Shown: positions 25,080 to 34,738, counted from the stretch's first letter. The stretch is 64,000 bases of DNA from JAGNHS01 sp964609695 (GCA_964609695.1 CAZSSP010000006.1:36603-100602); one strand, 5' to 3'. The notes: generated by a model not told the origin, from the sequence alone. Made by a program: numbers and translations.

Positions 25080-25096
25080 CTGGCATGAGAATTGCT
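25080..25096 (+). promoter_or_regulatory. Sigma-54-type promoter for fliL operon
   Basis: CTGGCAT, five bases (GAGAA), then TTGCT: near-perfect sigma-54 consensus with exact -24/-12 spacing (GG 25082-25083, GC 25094-25095). The transcription start is predicted near 25107, just before the ribosome site GGAGGG. It follows a terminator, so it should drive the whole fliL-fliA block. Confidence 0.82.
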
Positions 25097-25119
25097 TTTA
25101 ATCTCTTGGAGGGGTGTCT

Positions 25120-25722
25120 GTGGCCGACGAGCAAGCTCAACAAGATGGACAAGAAGACCAGTCGGAGAATGAAGATTCCGCGGTACAGTTAAAAGATGAT
25201 GGCGCCAGTGAGGCAAAACAGCAAAAGCTAGTCTTTATTGTTTTGATAGTTAACGCCGTAGTTCTTTTAGTCGTGGCTGTATTGTTTTGGTTAAACATGT
25301 CGAAACAATCCAATAGCATTTCTCTAAAAGATATCGAAGAACAATCGATGTCTGAAAAACATGCAGGAGAGCATGGAGAAAAAGGTGGACATGGAGAAGG
25401 TGAAAAAAAGGAAGCCGCTCCAGAGGCTAATGCTGTTGTGGAAAGTTTCACAGTTAATTTAACGGGCAACGAAGGAAGTCATTACGCCAAAGTGGATATC
25501 GCTATTGAAGTTGCAAATGACTTTGTAAAAGACGAAATTAATAAATTAAAACCTAAAATTCGCGACTTTATCGTCATAACATTATCTAGCAAAAGCTATG
25601 AACAAATTATGTCCGCAGATGGTGTCGAGTTTTTGAGAGAAGAAATAAGAAACAAAATAAATGGCTATTTAACTAAGGGCGAAATTAAAGACATTTATTT
25701 TACTAACTTTATAGTTCAATAA
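25120..25722 (+). CDS. fliL: Flagellar basal-body-associated protein FliL
   Basis: About 200 residues. A charged cytoplasmic tail is followed by one membrane segment (FIVLIVNAVVLLVVAVLFWL, about residues 31-52) and a His/Glu/Lys-rich linker. The periplasmic FliL domain (from about residue 105) shows VVESFTVNLTGNEG, DIAIEV and the KDIYFTNFIVQ end typical of FliL. The GTG at 25120 is chosen because it stands seven bases after GGAGG; a GTG at 25114 is too close. FliL rings help stator function. It is the first gene after the sigma-54-type promoter. Confidence 0.92.
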   Translation: MADEQAQQDGQEDQSENEDSAVQLKDDGASEAKQQKLVFIVLIVNAVVLLVVAVLFWLNMSKQSNSISLKDIEEQSMSEKHAGEHGEKGGHGEGEKKEAAPEANAVVESFTVNLTGNEGSHYAKVDIAIEVANDFVKDEINKLKPKIRDFIVITLSSKSYEQIMSADGVEFLREEIRNKINGYLTKGEIKDIYFTNFIVQ

Positions 25723-25731
25723 GGAGCCGAT

Positions 25732-26778
25732 ATGAGTCAGGTACTTTCGCAGACAGAAGTTGATGCACTTTTAGATGCGGTTGTCGGTGGAGAAGTTGAT
25801 GTTGGTAATAAGTCTGGAACTAAAGAAGACACTTCAATTGTTACCTATGATTTAACGTCACAAGATAAAGTTATTCGTGGGCGAATGCCTACGCTGGACA
25901 TTATTTACGAACGCTTTATTCGCGCCTATCGAATGACGCTCTCTTCTCAGCTTAGAAAATTGGCAACTTTGAGCATAGCCTCAACTGACACCATGAAGTT
26001 TGGTGAATTTATTAATACATTACCTCTTCCTAGTTGTATGAGTGTGGTTCGATTTGAATCACTTCGAGGTTCCGGTATTGTTGTTATTGAAACTAAACTG
26101 GCATATGCGCTCATAGACAGTTTTCTTGGCGGCACGGATAGGCCTTATAACAAATTAGAGGGAAAAGATTTTACTCAAATAGAATTGAGTATCATAAAAA
26201 GAGTTATCACTGCAGCCTTAGAGGACTTAGAAAAAGCTTGGGCCCCAGTGACTCCAGTAAAAATCAATTTTTTAAGATCTGAGACAAACCCTCAATTTGT
26301 GGGTGTTGTTCCGCCATCAGATATTGTTATTGTGACAACGTTAACCGTAGAGCTTGAAAATGCATCTGGAACATTTTCAATTATTATTCCTTATGCAACT
26401 TTAGAGCCCATTCGCCAAAAGCTTATTAGTGGATTCCAGCAAGAAGTTGTTGAAACCGATGACTACTGGGCCAACATGATGGTTCGGCATTTAGAAGAAA
26501 CCGAGTTAAAGGTGGCCGTTGAGCTCGGAAGTACTGAGATCACTCTTAGACAAATTTTAAACTTGAAAATTGGAGACGTTATTCCTTTACGTACTGATGC
26601 AGGTGCAGAAATACCTGTCGCAGTAGAAGATGTTCAAAGATTTAAGGGATTGTTCGGTGCGAGTCGTGGAAGTCGGGCCATTCAAGTTACGCAAGTTGTA
26701 GAAAACAAGAACAAAGAATTTTTAAAGAAAAAAGAAACTAACGAAGATCGTGAACAAAATTTTGAAGATTTCACATAG
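25732..26778 (+). CDS. fliM: Flagellar motor switch protein FliM
   Basis: 348-residue C-ring protein. The first residues carry the CheY-P binding motif VLSQTEVDALLDAV, so the motor is probably controlled by chemotaxis. The middle domain has PTLDIIYERFIRAYRMTLS and PLPSCMSVVRFE. The C-terminal SpoA-type domain contains LRQILNLKIGDVIPL and ends near FKGLFGASRGSRAIQV. The ATG at 25732 has an AAGGAG site; fliN follows after eight bases. Confidence 0.97.
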   Translation: MSQVLSQTEVDALLDAVVGGEVDVGNKSGTKEDTSIVTYDLTSQDKVIRGRMPTLDIIYERFIRAYRMTLSSQLRKLATLSIASTDTMKFGEFINTLPLPSCMSVVRFESLRGSGIVVIETKLAYALIDSFLGGTDRPYNKLEGKDFTQIELSIIKRVITAALEDLEKAWAPVTPVKINFLRSETNPQFVGVVPPSDIVIVTTLTVELENASGTFSIIIPYATLEPIRQKLISGFQQEVVETDDYWANMMVRHLEETELKVAVELGSTEITLRQILNLKIGDVIPLRTDAGAEIPVAVEDVQRFKGLFGASRGSRAIQVTQVVENKNKEFLKKKETNEDREQNFEDFT

Positions 26779-26786
26779 GAGGAAGT

Positions 26787-27128
26787 ATGTCTGAGTCAGC
26801 GGAAGAAAATAAAGAAGTAGAAGAAGGTGCAGATGAGGCTTCTGCAAAATCGGCAAAAGATGAACGTTCGTCGAAGCTTGATTTAATTTTAGATATCCCA
26901 TTACGAGTGAGCGTTGAGTTGGGAAGAACCAAAATGCTTGTCAATGATCTTCTACAACTAGGTCAAGGATCTGTAATAGAGTTAAACAAATTAGCGGGCG
27001 ATCCTCTTGAAGTTCTTGTGAACGATAAGCTAGTGGCTCGCGGTGAAGTTGTAGTGGTTAACGAAAAATTTGGTATTCGTTTGACTGATATTATCTCACC
27101 CATCGAACGAATTGAAAAATTAGCTTAG
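26787..27128 (+). CDS. fliN: Flagellar motor switch protein FliN
   Basis: 113 residues: an acidic N-terminal tail of about 35 residues and one SpoA domain (LDIPLRVSVELGRTKM; LLQLGQGSVIELNKLAGDPLEVLVND, then GEVVVVNEKFGIRLTDI). These residues are nearly invariant in FliN. FliN forms the lower C-ring and interacts with FliH-FliI. The ATG at 26787 has a TAGGAGGAAG site. The gene lies between fliM and fliO as usual. Confidence 0.97.
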   Translation: MSESAEENKEVEEGADEASAKSAKDERSSKLDLILDIPLRVSVELGRTKMLVNDLLQLGQGSVIELNKLAGDPLEVLVNDKLVARGEVVVVNEKFGIRLTDIISPIERIEKLA

Positions 27129-27135
27129 GAGAAAT

Positions 27136-27549
27136 ATGGATCCTTTAAGTCTTCAAACCGCACTTAAAATGACAATAGCGCTAGGAGTGGTTCTTCTTAT
27201 CTTTGCAGCAACAGTTTTCGCATTTAAAAAAATTTCCGGAAAAACAGGCTCTTTAGGATTAAAGTCCAAAAAAGCTCGTGGAAAACCAATAGACGTTTTA
27301 GCGTTTAGTAATTTAGGCCCTGGAAAAACTGTTTATGTAATTAAGTGTTTTGGAAAAAATTTAGTGCTTGGTGTTTCTCCTCAAAACATCCAAATGCTTT
27401 GTGAGCTTGATGATCTCGAGTCGTCTGCTAATGAAGAGATTGGAAACATTGATTTTAATTCAAGTTTGAGCGAACACATGCCACACGAAAATGAAAAAAA
27501 GTTTCGAGAAAAAATAAATCAAAAATTCAAGGATATGACCCGGGTATGA
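27136..27549 (+). CDS. fliO: Flagellar biosynthesis protein FliO
   Basis: 137 residues. One membrane segment near the N-terminus (MTIALGVVLLIFAATVFAF) is followed by a small cytoplasmic domain with IDVLAFSNLGPGKTVYVIKCFGKNLVLGV, typical of the FliO family, and a polar tail. FliO helps the FliP-FliR complex to assemble. Its stop overlaps fliP by four bases. Similarity is modest, as is normal for FliO, and the position supports the call. Confidence 0.9.
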   Translation: MDPLSLQTALKMTIALGVVLLIFAATVFAFKKISGKTGSLGLKSKKARGKPIDVLAFSNLGPGKTVYVIKCFGKNLVLGVSPQNIQMLCELDDLESSANEEIGNIDFNSSLSEHMPHENEKKFREKINQKFKDMTRV

Positions 27550-28283
27550 AGTTAAGATTTCTTCTTTTATTATTATTGGGTTTTATATCTACCAGTTCTT
27601 GGGCTCAAATGGTGGTTCCTTCTGTTCAGCTCGGTTTAAAATCCGCACAATCTCCTAAGGAAGTTGTTGGTGTTCTTCAAGTTTTAGTGATGTTAACGGT
27701 TCTTTCGTTGGCACCCGCTATTCTCATTATGATGACTTCTTTTACAAGAATTATTGTTATTTTGTCTTTTCTTAGACAAGCACTTGGAACAAATAACATG
27801 CCTCCTAATCAATTGTTGGTAGGTTTGGCATTATTTTTAACTTTTGTAGTTATGGGACCAACTCTTAAGCAAGTTAATGAAAACGCATTACAGCCATTTT
27901 TAGCTGGAAAAATAACTCAAATGGAAGGTTTAGAAAAAGCCAAAGAGCCCGTAAAAGCTTTTATGTTAAAGCACGTTCGACCCAAGGATCTCGACCTTAT
28001 GGCAAGCTTAACCGAAGAAAAGGCTGCTGCAAAAGAAGATATTTCATTTTTAACATTAGTTCCTGCATTTTTAATATCAGAGTTAAAAACCTCATTTCAA
28101 ATTGGATTTATTATTTATCTTCCCTTTCTTATCTTAGATATGGTTGTGGCTTCCGTACTTATGGCTATGGGAATGATGATGCTTCCGCCGGTTATAATTT
28201 CGTTGCCATTTAAACTCATGCTTTTTGTACTTGTAGATGGGTGGCAGTTAATCGTGGGTTCGATAGTAAAAAGTTTTGGATAA
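27546..28283 (+). CDS. fliP: Flagellar export gate protein FliP
   Basis: 245 residues with a cleavable signal peptide (LLLLLLGFISTSSWA). The FliP core follows: LAPAILIMMTSFTRIIVILSFLRQALGT, MPPNQLLVGLALFLTFVVMGP, and the C-terminal MVVASVLMAMGMMMLPPVIISLPFK. Five copies of FliP form the core of the export pore with FliQ and FliR. The ATG overlaps fliO. Confidence 0.98.
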   Translation: MKLRFLLLLLLGFISTSSWAQMVVPSVQLGLKSAQSPKEVVGVLQVLVMLTVLSLAPAILIMMTSFTRIIVILSFLRQALGTNNMPPNQLLVGLALFLTFVVMGPTLKQVNENALQPFLAGKITQMEGLEKAKEPVKAFMLKHVRPKDLDLMASLTEEKAAAKEDISFLTLVPAFLISELKTSFQIGFIIYLPFLILDMVVASVLMAMGMMMLPPVIISLPFKLMLFVLVDGWQLIVGSIVKSFG

Positions 28284-28301
28284 TTTTCAGGGGGGAATAT
28301 T

Positions 28302-28571
28302 GTGGATGACCTTTGGGTACTAGATCTTGCAAGAAAAACTTTACAAACTATGATTCTAGTTGGGGGTCCACTTTTGCTTGTGGCGTTGGTTGTGGGTTTG
28401 GCGGTTTCAATATTTCAAGCGCTGACTCAAATAAACGAAGCGACATTAAGTTTTATTCCTAAAATTTTAGCTATTGGTGGAGCACTTTTAATACTGGGTC
28501 CATGGATGTTGAGAATTATGATTTCTTTTACAACGGATCTTTATGAAAACATAGCATTGCATTTGAGGTGA
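28302..28571 (+). CDS. fliQ: Flagellar export gate protein FliQ
   Basis: 89 residues with two membrane helices. The family motif VALVVGLAVSIFQALTQINEATLSFIPK is intact. The start is GTG at 28302, following a run of G (GGGGGG) that serves as ribosome site. The stop overlaps the GTG of fliR. Confidence 0.97.
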   Translation: MDDLWVLDLARKTLQTMILVGGPLLLVALVVGLAVSIFQALTQINEATLSFIPKILAIGGALLILGPWMLRIMISFTTDLYENIALHLR

Positions 28572-29380
28572 GCGTGGGAATGAACGAAGCACAGTTGATG
28601 GCCTACATGTGGCTTTTGGCTTGTGTGGCTGTTCGCGTTTCATCGTTGTTTCTATTTTTTCCTTTTTTTTCTTCTATGAGAATTCCGTTCATGGTGAAAG
28701 CAGCTGCGTGTTTTTTATTTTCAATCGCCTTATTAGAAAAAGCAAAAACAAGTTTTCCAGTTGAAATTATTCAAATGAAGGCCTCAGCTGGCTTTCTTGT
28801 TTTATTTGTAATACGTGAATTGCTCGTTGGCGCAGGAATGGGACTCATCGCCAAAGCCTTTTATGATTGTTGTATAGCTTCTGCTGAATGGATAGGTCTT
28901 CAGATGGGTTTCAACATGAGCGCGATGATGGATCCTATGGGGGATCAACATCAAAGTTCTTGGGCTATTTTCCATGATTGGTTGGCCATGATGGTTTATT
29001 TGTCTCTTGGCGGTCAATGGTGGTCATTAAGGGCCATAGCGGATTCTTATCAAATTAATACGGAAAGCATTTTTCAAATGTTGGCAGACAGTTCGCGAGC
29101 TTCTGCTCTTTGGATTCAAGTGGGCCAACAATTCTTTTTTTGGATGGTGAAGTTGGCGGGACCCATGCTTGCTGTCGTAATGTTTTTACAATTTTCGATG
29201 GGAATTCTTTCAAAATTCATTCCTCAAATTAACCTTTGGACAGTGAGTGTTCCTTTAACTTTAGGAATTGGTATTTTTGCCTTTAGTGTTTTTTCTCCAA
29301 TGTATGGAGATATTTTAGGTTCTTTATTTTCTGCACAAAAAGACGGCATCGAGATGTGGCTAAGGTTTTTAGGAAGGTGA
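28568..29380 (+). CDS. fliR: Flagellar export gate protein FliR
   Basis: 270 residues, about six membrane segments. Recognisable FliR pieces are RVSSLFLFFPFFSS, FVIRELLVGAGMGLIAKAF, ASAEWIGLQMGFNMSAMMDP and the late MGILSKFIPQINLWTVSVPLTLGIG. The GTG at 28568 overlaps fliQ; an ATG four codons later (28580) is an alternative. FlhB follows three bases later. Confidence 0.96.
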   Translation: MSVGMNEAQLMAYMWLLACVAVRVSSLFLFFPFFSSMRIPFMVKAAACFLFSIALLEKAKTSFPVEIIQMKASAGFLVLFVIRELLVGAGMGLIAKAFYDCCIASAEWIGLQMGFNMSAMMDPMGDQHQSSWAIFHDWLAMMVYLSLGGQWWSLRAIADSYQINTESIFQMLADSSRASALWIQVGQQFFFWMVKLAGPMLAVVMFLQFSMGILSKFIPQINLWTVSVPLTLGIGIFAFSVFSPMYGDILGSLFSAQKDGIEMWLRFLGR

Positions 29381-29383
29381 TGA

Positions 29384-30469
29384 ATGGCTGAGTCAGATGG
29401 CGATCAAGGCGATAAAACGGAAGAAGCAACCCAACATAGGCGTGATGAATTACATAGAGAAGGTCAGATTTTTCAAAGCCGTGAACTCAGTGGGTCCATA
29501 TTACTATTTTTCTTAGTTATAACTTTATATTTTTCTTCAACATGGATTCTGAAAAACATGGGTTGGCTTATTCAAGATTTACTTTCTGATTTGTCTAGAA
29601 TGGCCTCTGAAGAGTGGAGTCCAAAAAAAGTTCAGGCAATTCTTATATATTCAACAAAAGCGTTCGTATTTATTTTTGCTCCAGTAGCTGTGATTGGTTT
29701 TTTTGTATCACTCATGAGTTCCGTGATTCAAACGGGTTTTGTTTTTTCAACAAAAAGACTTGAGTTTGATTTAGAGAGGCTAGATCCCTCTAAGGGCTTT
29801 GGCCGTCTTTTTAGTATGGAATCAATTTTTGAACTTCTAAAAGCCATAGTGAAATTTGTGATTGTAGCAGGAGTTCTCTATATTTTTATGAAAGAATGGA
29901 TTTGGAAATCTTCCGGTTTCTGGGAATTAGAACCACAACAAACGACTGCGTTTTTAGGAAAGCAAGTTTTTAGACTTGTTATGTTTGTAAGTGTGGCCAT
30001 GCTTATTGTTTCTATTGGTGATTATACCTATCAAAAGTTGAGATATGAAAAATCGATAAAAATGTCCAAACAAGAAATTCGAGATGAAAGAAAGCAAGTT
30101 GAAGGGGATCCTCAAATCCGTGCTCGAATTAGGGCTGTTCAAAGACAAGTAGCCAATAAAAGAATGACTGCAGCTGTTCAAAAGGCTGATGTGGTTATCA
30201 CCAATCCTACTCACATTGCTGTTGCTCTAATTTATGACAAGGAAAACATGGCGGCCCCAAGAGTCGTTGCTAAAGGTGCTGATTTTATGGCCGAGAGAAT
30301 TAAAAAAATTGCGCGTGAAGCAGGCGTGCCTTGTGTTGAAAACGTTCCATTAGCAAGGGCTTTGTATAAAGCCTTCAAAATTGGACATTTTATTAGCCGA
30401 GATTTTTATAATGCAGTGGCCGAAGTTTTAGCCTACGTGTATCGGCTCAGGGGAGGAGCTAAGTCATGA
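29384..30469 (+). CDS. flhB: Flagellar export switch protein FlhB
   Basis: 361 residues. The N-terminal cytoplasmic stretch DKTEEATQHRRDELHREGQIFQSREL is followed by four membrane helices. The soluble C-domain contains the self-cleaving motif N-P-T-H (ITNPTHIAVAL, about residues 272-275). Cleavage between Asn and Pro allows the switch from hook to filament export together with FliK, which is also encoded here. The stop overlaps flhA by four bases. Confidence 0.98.
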   Translation: MAESDGDQGDKTEEATQHRRDELHREGQIFQSRELSGSILLFFLVITLYFSSTWILKNMGWLIQDLLSDLSRMASEEWSPKKVQAILIYSTKAFVFIFAPVAVIGFFVSLMSSVIQTGFVFSTKRLEFDLERLDPSKGFGRLFSMESIFELLKAIVKFVIVAGVLYIFMKEWIWKSSGFWELEPQQTTAFLGKQVFRLVMFVSVAMLIVSIGDYTYQKLRYEKSIKMSKQEIRDERKQVEGDPQIRARIRAVQRQVANKRMTAAVQKADVVITNPTHIAVALIYDKENMAAPRVVAKGADFMAERIKKIAREAGVPCVENVPLARALYKAFKIGHFISRDFYNAVAEVLAYVYRLRGGAKS

Positions 30470-32550
30470 ATGGTGTCTTAGGTCGATTTCAATTCTTGTT
30501 AAGAAATGCTGATGTTCTTGTGAGTATCGTAGTTATCGGAATTATTCTAATGATGGTGCTTCCGATGTCACCATTCATGATGGATTTGTTTCTTGTTTCT
30601 TCTATCATGGCTTCCTTGGGAGTTTTGTTGATTTCCATGTACACTGCAAAGCCACTTGACTTTTCTGTATTTCCCACGGTTTTACTATTGGCCACTTTAT
30701 TGCGACTCTCTCTAAACATTGCGTCTACCCGACTGATTTTAACTCATGGTCATGAAGGTGCTTCGTCTGCTGGTTCCATTATTTCAAGTTTTGGTGAAGT
30801 TGTTGTAGGCGGTAACTACGTCGTTGGTTTCGTGGTTTTCGTTATTCTTGTGATTATCAACTTTGTTGTAATCACAAAAGGTGCTGGTCGCGTGTCTGAA
30901 GTTGCAGCTCGATTCACTTTGGATGCTTTACCCGGTAAACAAATGGCCATAGATGCCGATTTGAATGCGGGAATTATTAATGAAGAAACTGCAAAGAAGC
31001 GCCGAAAAGAAATAGAAGCAGAAGCTGACTTTTATGGATCAATGGATGGTGCTTCGAAATTCGTTCGTGGTGACGCAATTGCAGGTATTTTAATTACTGT
31101 TGTTAATATTGTTGGAGGACTCATTATTGGAACAGTACAAAAGGGCTTAGATGTAGGAACCGCTGCTCAAACCTATATTTTGTTAACGGTGGGTGATGGT
31201 TTGGCCTCACAAATTCCAGCTCTTATTATTTCTACTGCTGCGGGTCTTGTAGTCACAAGAGCTTCTTCATCAGGTGAAACATTTGGTCAGGATTTCTCAA
31301 ACCAAATTTTTATGAATGAAAAAATATTCTACATACTTTCAGGAGCTCTCCTTGGAATGGGTTTATTTTTACGAGGAGCATTTGTTCCCTTTGCAGTATT
31401 GTCATCTATGAGTGGATTTTTGGGTTATCTTTTAAAAACACATAAAGCCAATGAAATACTTCGTAAGAGTGAAAGTCAGGTCAGTGAAGCTTTAGAGAGT
31501 AGAGATAAAGTAGAATCTACTCCTGTGGTCGATGGTCTTCAGTTAGAAGTCGGTTATGGATTAATTTCAATAGTAGACAATAATCAAGGTGGTGATTTGC
31601 TAGAAAGAATACAAGGAATTCGAAAGCAATTTGCTCAAGAGCAAGGAATTGTGGTTCCACCTGTTAATATTCGAGATAATTTACAATTAAAACCTGGTGA
31701 ATACTTACTTTATGTAAAAGGTATTGAAGTGGGGCGCGGAGAGTTAATGATTGATCATTATCTAGCGATGGATCCAGGCGGTAACGCTGAAAAGGTCGAT
31801 GGTTTGCCCGCAAAAGAACCAGTGTTTAATCTCGATGCTGTTTGGATTACTGACAAGAATAGAGAATTGGCACAATTGGCCGGATATACCGTTGTCGATC
31901 TTCAAACGGTTATTGCGACTCATATTACTGAGGTGATACGTCAATATTCTTTCGAGCTTATTGGTCGTCAAGAAATACAAACTCTTCTTGAAATCGTCAA
32001 AAAAACGCATCCTAAAGTTGTTGAAGAAGTTATTCCTAAAGAAATTTCTCTAGGTATGTTTGTGAGAATTATTAAAAATCTCATCAAAGAACAAGTTCCA
32101 GTTCGTGATCTAGTCTTGATACTTGAAGCTGTTGGAGATGCAGCTATTGATAATAAAGATATTGATTTCCTTACTGAATCAGTACGAGTTCGCTTAGCGC
32201 GAACGATTACAGGTAGGCTCATCGATGAATCAGGGCAACTTCCATTAATGACTTTCTCTAGGGAAATTGAAGAAAAGTTAATTGGATCGGTTCATGTCGG
32301 TGACAAAAATTTGGGCACCCAATTTCTTGTCGACCCGTCATTAGTCAAACAAATTATACCTAGACTTAGTCAATTGGTTGATAAACTGAGTTCTGAAGGA
32401 GTGACTCCGGTGATTCTTGTGACCCCAATGATTAGGCATCATGTGAAAAGATTACTGGAAAGATTTTTGCCACAAGTAAATGTTATTTCTCATAACGAAA
32501 TTCACCCGAGTCTCCAAGTGAGATCCGTTGGAACTGTAGAAGTTGCGTAA
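30466..32550 (+). CDS. flhA: Flagellar export gate protein FlhA
   Basis: 694 residues: about eight membrane helices in the first 320 residues, including the LLRLSLNIASTRLIL and FVVITKGAGRVSEVAARFTLDALPGKQMAIDADL segments (the FHIPEP-type signature region). A large cytoplasmic domain follows that binds chaperone-substrate complexes (ISLGMFVRIIKNLIKEQVPVRDL; LVTPMIRHHVKRLLERFLP). The ATG overlaps flhB. Likely translated in coupling with it. Confidence 0.98.
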   Translation: MNGVLGRFQFLLRNADVLVSIVVIGIILMMVLPMSPFMMDLFLVSSIMASLGVLLISMYTAKPLDFSVFPTVLLLATLLRLSLNIASTRLILTHGHEGASSAGSIISSFGEVVVGGNYVVGFVVFVILVIINFVVITKGAGRVSEVAARFTLDALPGKQMAIDADLNAGIINEETAKKRRKEIEAEADFYGSMDGASKFVRGDAIAGILITVVNIVGGLIIGTVQKGLDVGTAAQTYILLTVGDGLASQIPALIISTAAGLVVTRASSSGETFGQDFSNQIFMNEKIFYILSGALLGMGLFLRGAFVPFAVLSSMSGFLGYLLKTHKANEILRKSESQVSEALESRDKVESTPVVDGLQLEVGYGLISIVDNNQGGDLLERIQGIRKQFAQEQGIVVPPVNIRDNLQLKPGEYLLYVKGIEVGRGELMIDHYLAMDPGGNAEKVDGLPAKEPVFNLDAVWITDKNRELAQLAGYTVVDLQTVIATHITEVIRQYSFELIGRQEIQTLLEIVKKTHPKVVEEVIPKEISLGMFVRIIKNLIKEQVPVRDLVLILEAVGDAAIDNKDIDFLTESVRVRLARTITGRLIDESGQLPLMTFSREIEEKLIGSVHVGDKNLGTQFLVDPSLVKQIIPRLSQLVDKLSSEGVTPVILVTPMIRHHVKRLLERFLPQVNVISHNEIHPSLQVRSVGTVEVA

Positions 32551-32562
32551 GGATAAAAAAAT

Positions 32563-33897
32563 ATGGAATTAAAAAAATTTGAAGCACCAACGCTCGCCGA
32601 AGCTTTAAAGGTAGTAAAAAAAGAATTGGGTCCTGAGGCCATAATAATTTCTACAAAAAATATTAGATCTGCATTTGGATTGATGAACAAGTCATCTGTT
32701 GAAGTGACGGCAGCCGTTAGCCCTGAAGCTCTCGAAAAAAAGAAATTCGCTGAAAGAAAACTTTCTGATCTTCAAAGACAAGGATTATCAGCAATTCCAG
32801 CGAACAGAGCGGCTAAGGCCTATGACGTGCTTACAGGAAATCGCTTAAGCCGAAATTATCAAAAGCTTGAAAATCCTAATCCTGCGATGGCGGCTTTTCA
32901 GGAGCCTACGCAGTCTCAGCCTAGAGTGTCTTTACCTCAGGCTGGGAGTCGTCCTCTCACTCAAAAGAGATACATCGACATTGAAGATGATGAAACGCCC
33001 GCAGAGCAAGCTGGAACTTATTTGAATGATCGAGCTCAGATCAATCAACAGGTTCAACAAAAAGTTTTCAATTCAAAAGGTATTTTGCCTGCACTTTTAG
33101 CAACGCTCATAGAAAGTGGAATCACAGAAGATCAAGTAAAAAGTTTAGGTGATGAACTACGTAACATCATGGTGCGCGAACAAGTTAAAGATGAGGGTAT
33201 TTTAAGAATTCATTTGGCTCGATTGTTGATGGGGCGATTGAGAGTTGCAAAGCCTCTCTCTGAGCGACTTCTTAATCCTGCCAATCCTAGAATGATCACA
33301 TTTGTAGGGCCTACAGGAGTTGGAAAAACTACAACGATTGCAAAAATTGCTGCAGAACTCGTATTGAATAGCCAAAGAAAAGTAACACTCGCGACTACAG
33401 ACACATTTAAAATTGCAGCTGTTGAGCAGTTGCAAACCTATGCCAATATACTTCGACTTCATTTAGAGGTTTGCCCAAACTTAGAAAGTCTTCAGAGAAT
33501 GAGTGAAAATCTATCTCCAGATGAAGTGGTTTTGATTGATACCGCTGGGTATGGACCTAGAGATAGAAAAAAACTTGAAGAACTTCGAGACACTCTCGAA
33601 GGAAATAAAATGGAAATTCATCTTTGTATGGCAGCTAACACTAGTGTGAGAGATGCCAGAGAAATCGTTCAAAGATTTGAAATTTTTAGACCTAACTACA
33701 CCGTGATTACAAAAATTGATGAGACATTAGGTTTAGGAAATATCTACAACATTGGAATACAAAGTCATCAACCCTTGTCGTATCTAACAATGGGACAAAG
33801 AGTGCCTGAAGATATTGAAGTGGCTACAAAAGAGCGGGTTGCAGATCTTATCGTAAATGTTTCTGGGGGAGGAAATTGGTTTGGATCAGGCAGATAA
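32563..33897 (+). CDS. flhF: Flagellar placement GTPase FlhF
   Basis: 444-residue SRP-type GTPase that sets the polar site and number of flagella. The N-terminal region starts MELKKFEAPTLAEALKVVKKELGPEAIII, typical of FlhF, and a linker follows. The GTPase core has G1 GPTGVGKTTTIAKIAAEL (about residues 246-263), TTDTFKIAAVEQL, DTAGYGPRD and TKIDE. The ATG at 32563 is 12 bases after flhA. It indicates polar flagellation. The last 17 bases overlap the flhG start used here. Confidence 0.97.
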   Translation: MELKKFEAPTLAEALKVVKKELGPEAIIISTKNIRSAFGLMNKSSVEVTAAVSPEALEKKKFAERKLSDLQRQGLSAIPANRAAKAYDVLTGNRLSRNYQKLENPNPAMAAFQEPTQSQPRVSLPQAGSRPLTQKRYIDIEDDETPAEQAGTYLNDRAQINQQVQQKVFNSKGILPALLATLIESGITEDQVKSLGDELRNIMVREQVKDEGILRIHLARLLMGRLRVAKPLSERLLNPANPRMITFVGPTGVGKTTTIAKIAAELVLNSQRKVTLATTDTFKIAAVEQLQTYANILRLHLEVCPNLESLQRMSENLSPDEVVLIDTAGYGPRDRKKLEELRDTLEGNKMEIHLCMAANTSVRDAREIVQRFEIFRPNYTVITKIDETLGLGNIYNIGIQSHQPLSYLTMGQRVPEDIEVATKERVADLIVNVSGGGNWFGSGR

Positions 33898-34738
33898 ATT
33901 AAGGGCGATGAAATCAAAGCAACAGCAAGATTCTCATCCTAGAATTATTTCTATAACAAGTGGTAAAGGTGGCGTTGGTAAAACAAATATAGCCGTGAAT
34001 CTTGCGTGTTCTTTTGCTGTGAAAGGTCTTCGCACGCTTCTGATTGATGGTGATTTTGGTCTTGCTAATACAAATATTCTTTTAGGTCTAAAGGTGACGA
34101 GCACGATTGAAGATGTGCTCTTTAAGAATCAACCGATAGAAAGTATTTTCCACACAACGGCCTTTGGATTTGATCTTATTCCTAGTTCTTGTGGTGTGAA
34201 AAAATTGTTGGAACTAGATCCGTTTTCTCAGCGAGTGCTTTTTGATCGAGTTTATGAAGGGATGTCTCAATATGATATTGTTATTTACGATACCGCGCCG
34301 GGCCTTGGCTCTCATGTTCTTAATTTTAACACTCATGCTCATGATATCGTCGTAATTTCTCGACCTGAGCCAACGGCTATCATGGATGCTTATGCGCTCA
34401 TTAAAGTTTTAGCTGTAGAAAAGAAGGAAAAGAAGTTCAAGCTGCTTATTAACGACACTAAAACTATTAATGAAGGATTGGAATATTTTAAAAAGTTAAC
34501 GGATGTGACTCAAGAGTTTTTAAATATTTCAATTGATTTTTTAGGACACATTCCCAACGACAAAGCAGTGGAAGAGTGTGTTCGAATGCAGCGGCCTTTA
34601 CAGGCCACTTATCCACGCTCAGGTTTCGGAATGGCGATTGAGAGAATTTGTGAAAAACTCATGCATCTAAATTCTTATAATTCTGAGAAGAATTGCAGAA
34701 TGGGTGGCGATGCAATGATCGAGGGGGGGATGCCATGA
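33881..34738 (+). CDS. flhG: Flagellar number regulator FlhG (MinD-like ATPase)
   Basis: About 285 residues. The TTG at 33881 is chosen: it follows GGGGGAGGA at eight bases and makes the protein begin M-DQADKLR, the conserved DQAxxLR helix by which FlhG activates FlhF. An ATG at 33857 would bury that helix. The deviant Walker A is SGKGGVGKTNIAVNLA (about residues 24-39), with DGDFGLANTNILLG and a DTAPGLGSHVL block. FlhG limits flagella number together with FlhF. The stop overlaps fliA. Confidence 0.95.
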   Translation: MDQADKLRAMKSKQQQDSHPRIISITSGKGGVGKTNIAVNLACSFAVKGLRTLLIDGDFGLANTNILLGLKVTSTIEDVLFKNQPIESIFHTTAFGFDLIPSSCGVKKLLELDPFSQRVLFDRVYEGMSQYDIVIYDTAPGLGSHVLNFNTHAHDIVVISRPEPTAIMDAYALIKVLAVEKKEKKFKLLINDTKTINEGLEYFKKLTDVTQEFLNISIDFLGHIPNDKAVEECVRMQRPLQATYPRSGFGMAIERICEKLMHLNSYNSEKNCRMGGDAMIEGGMP

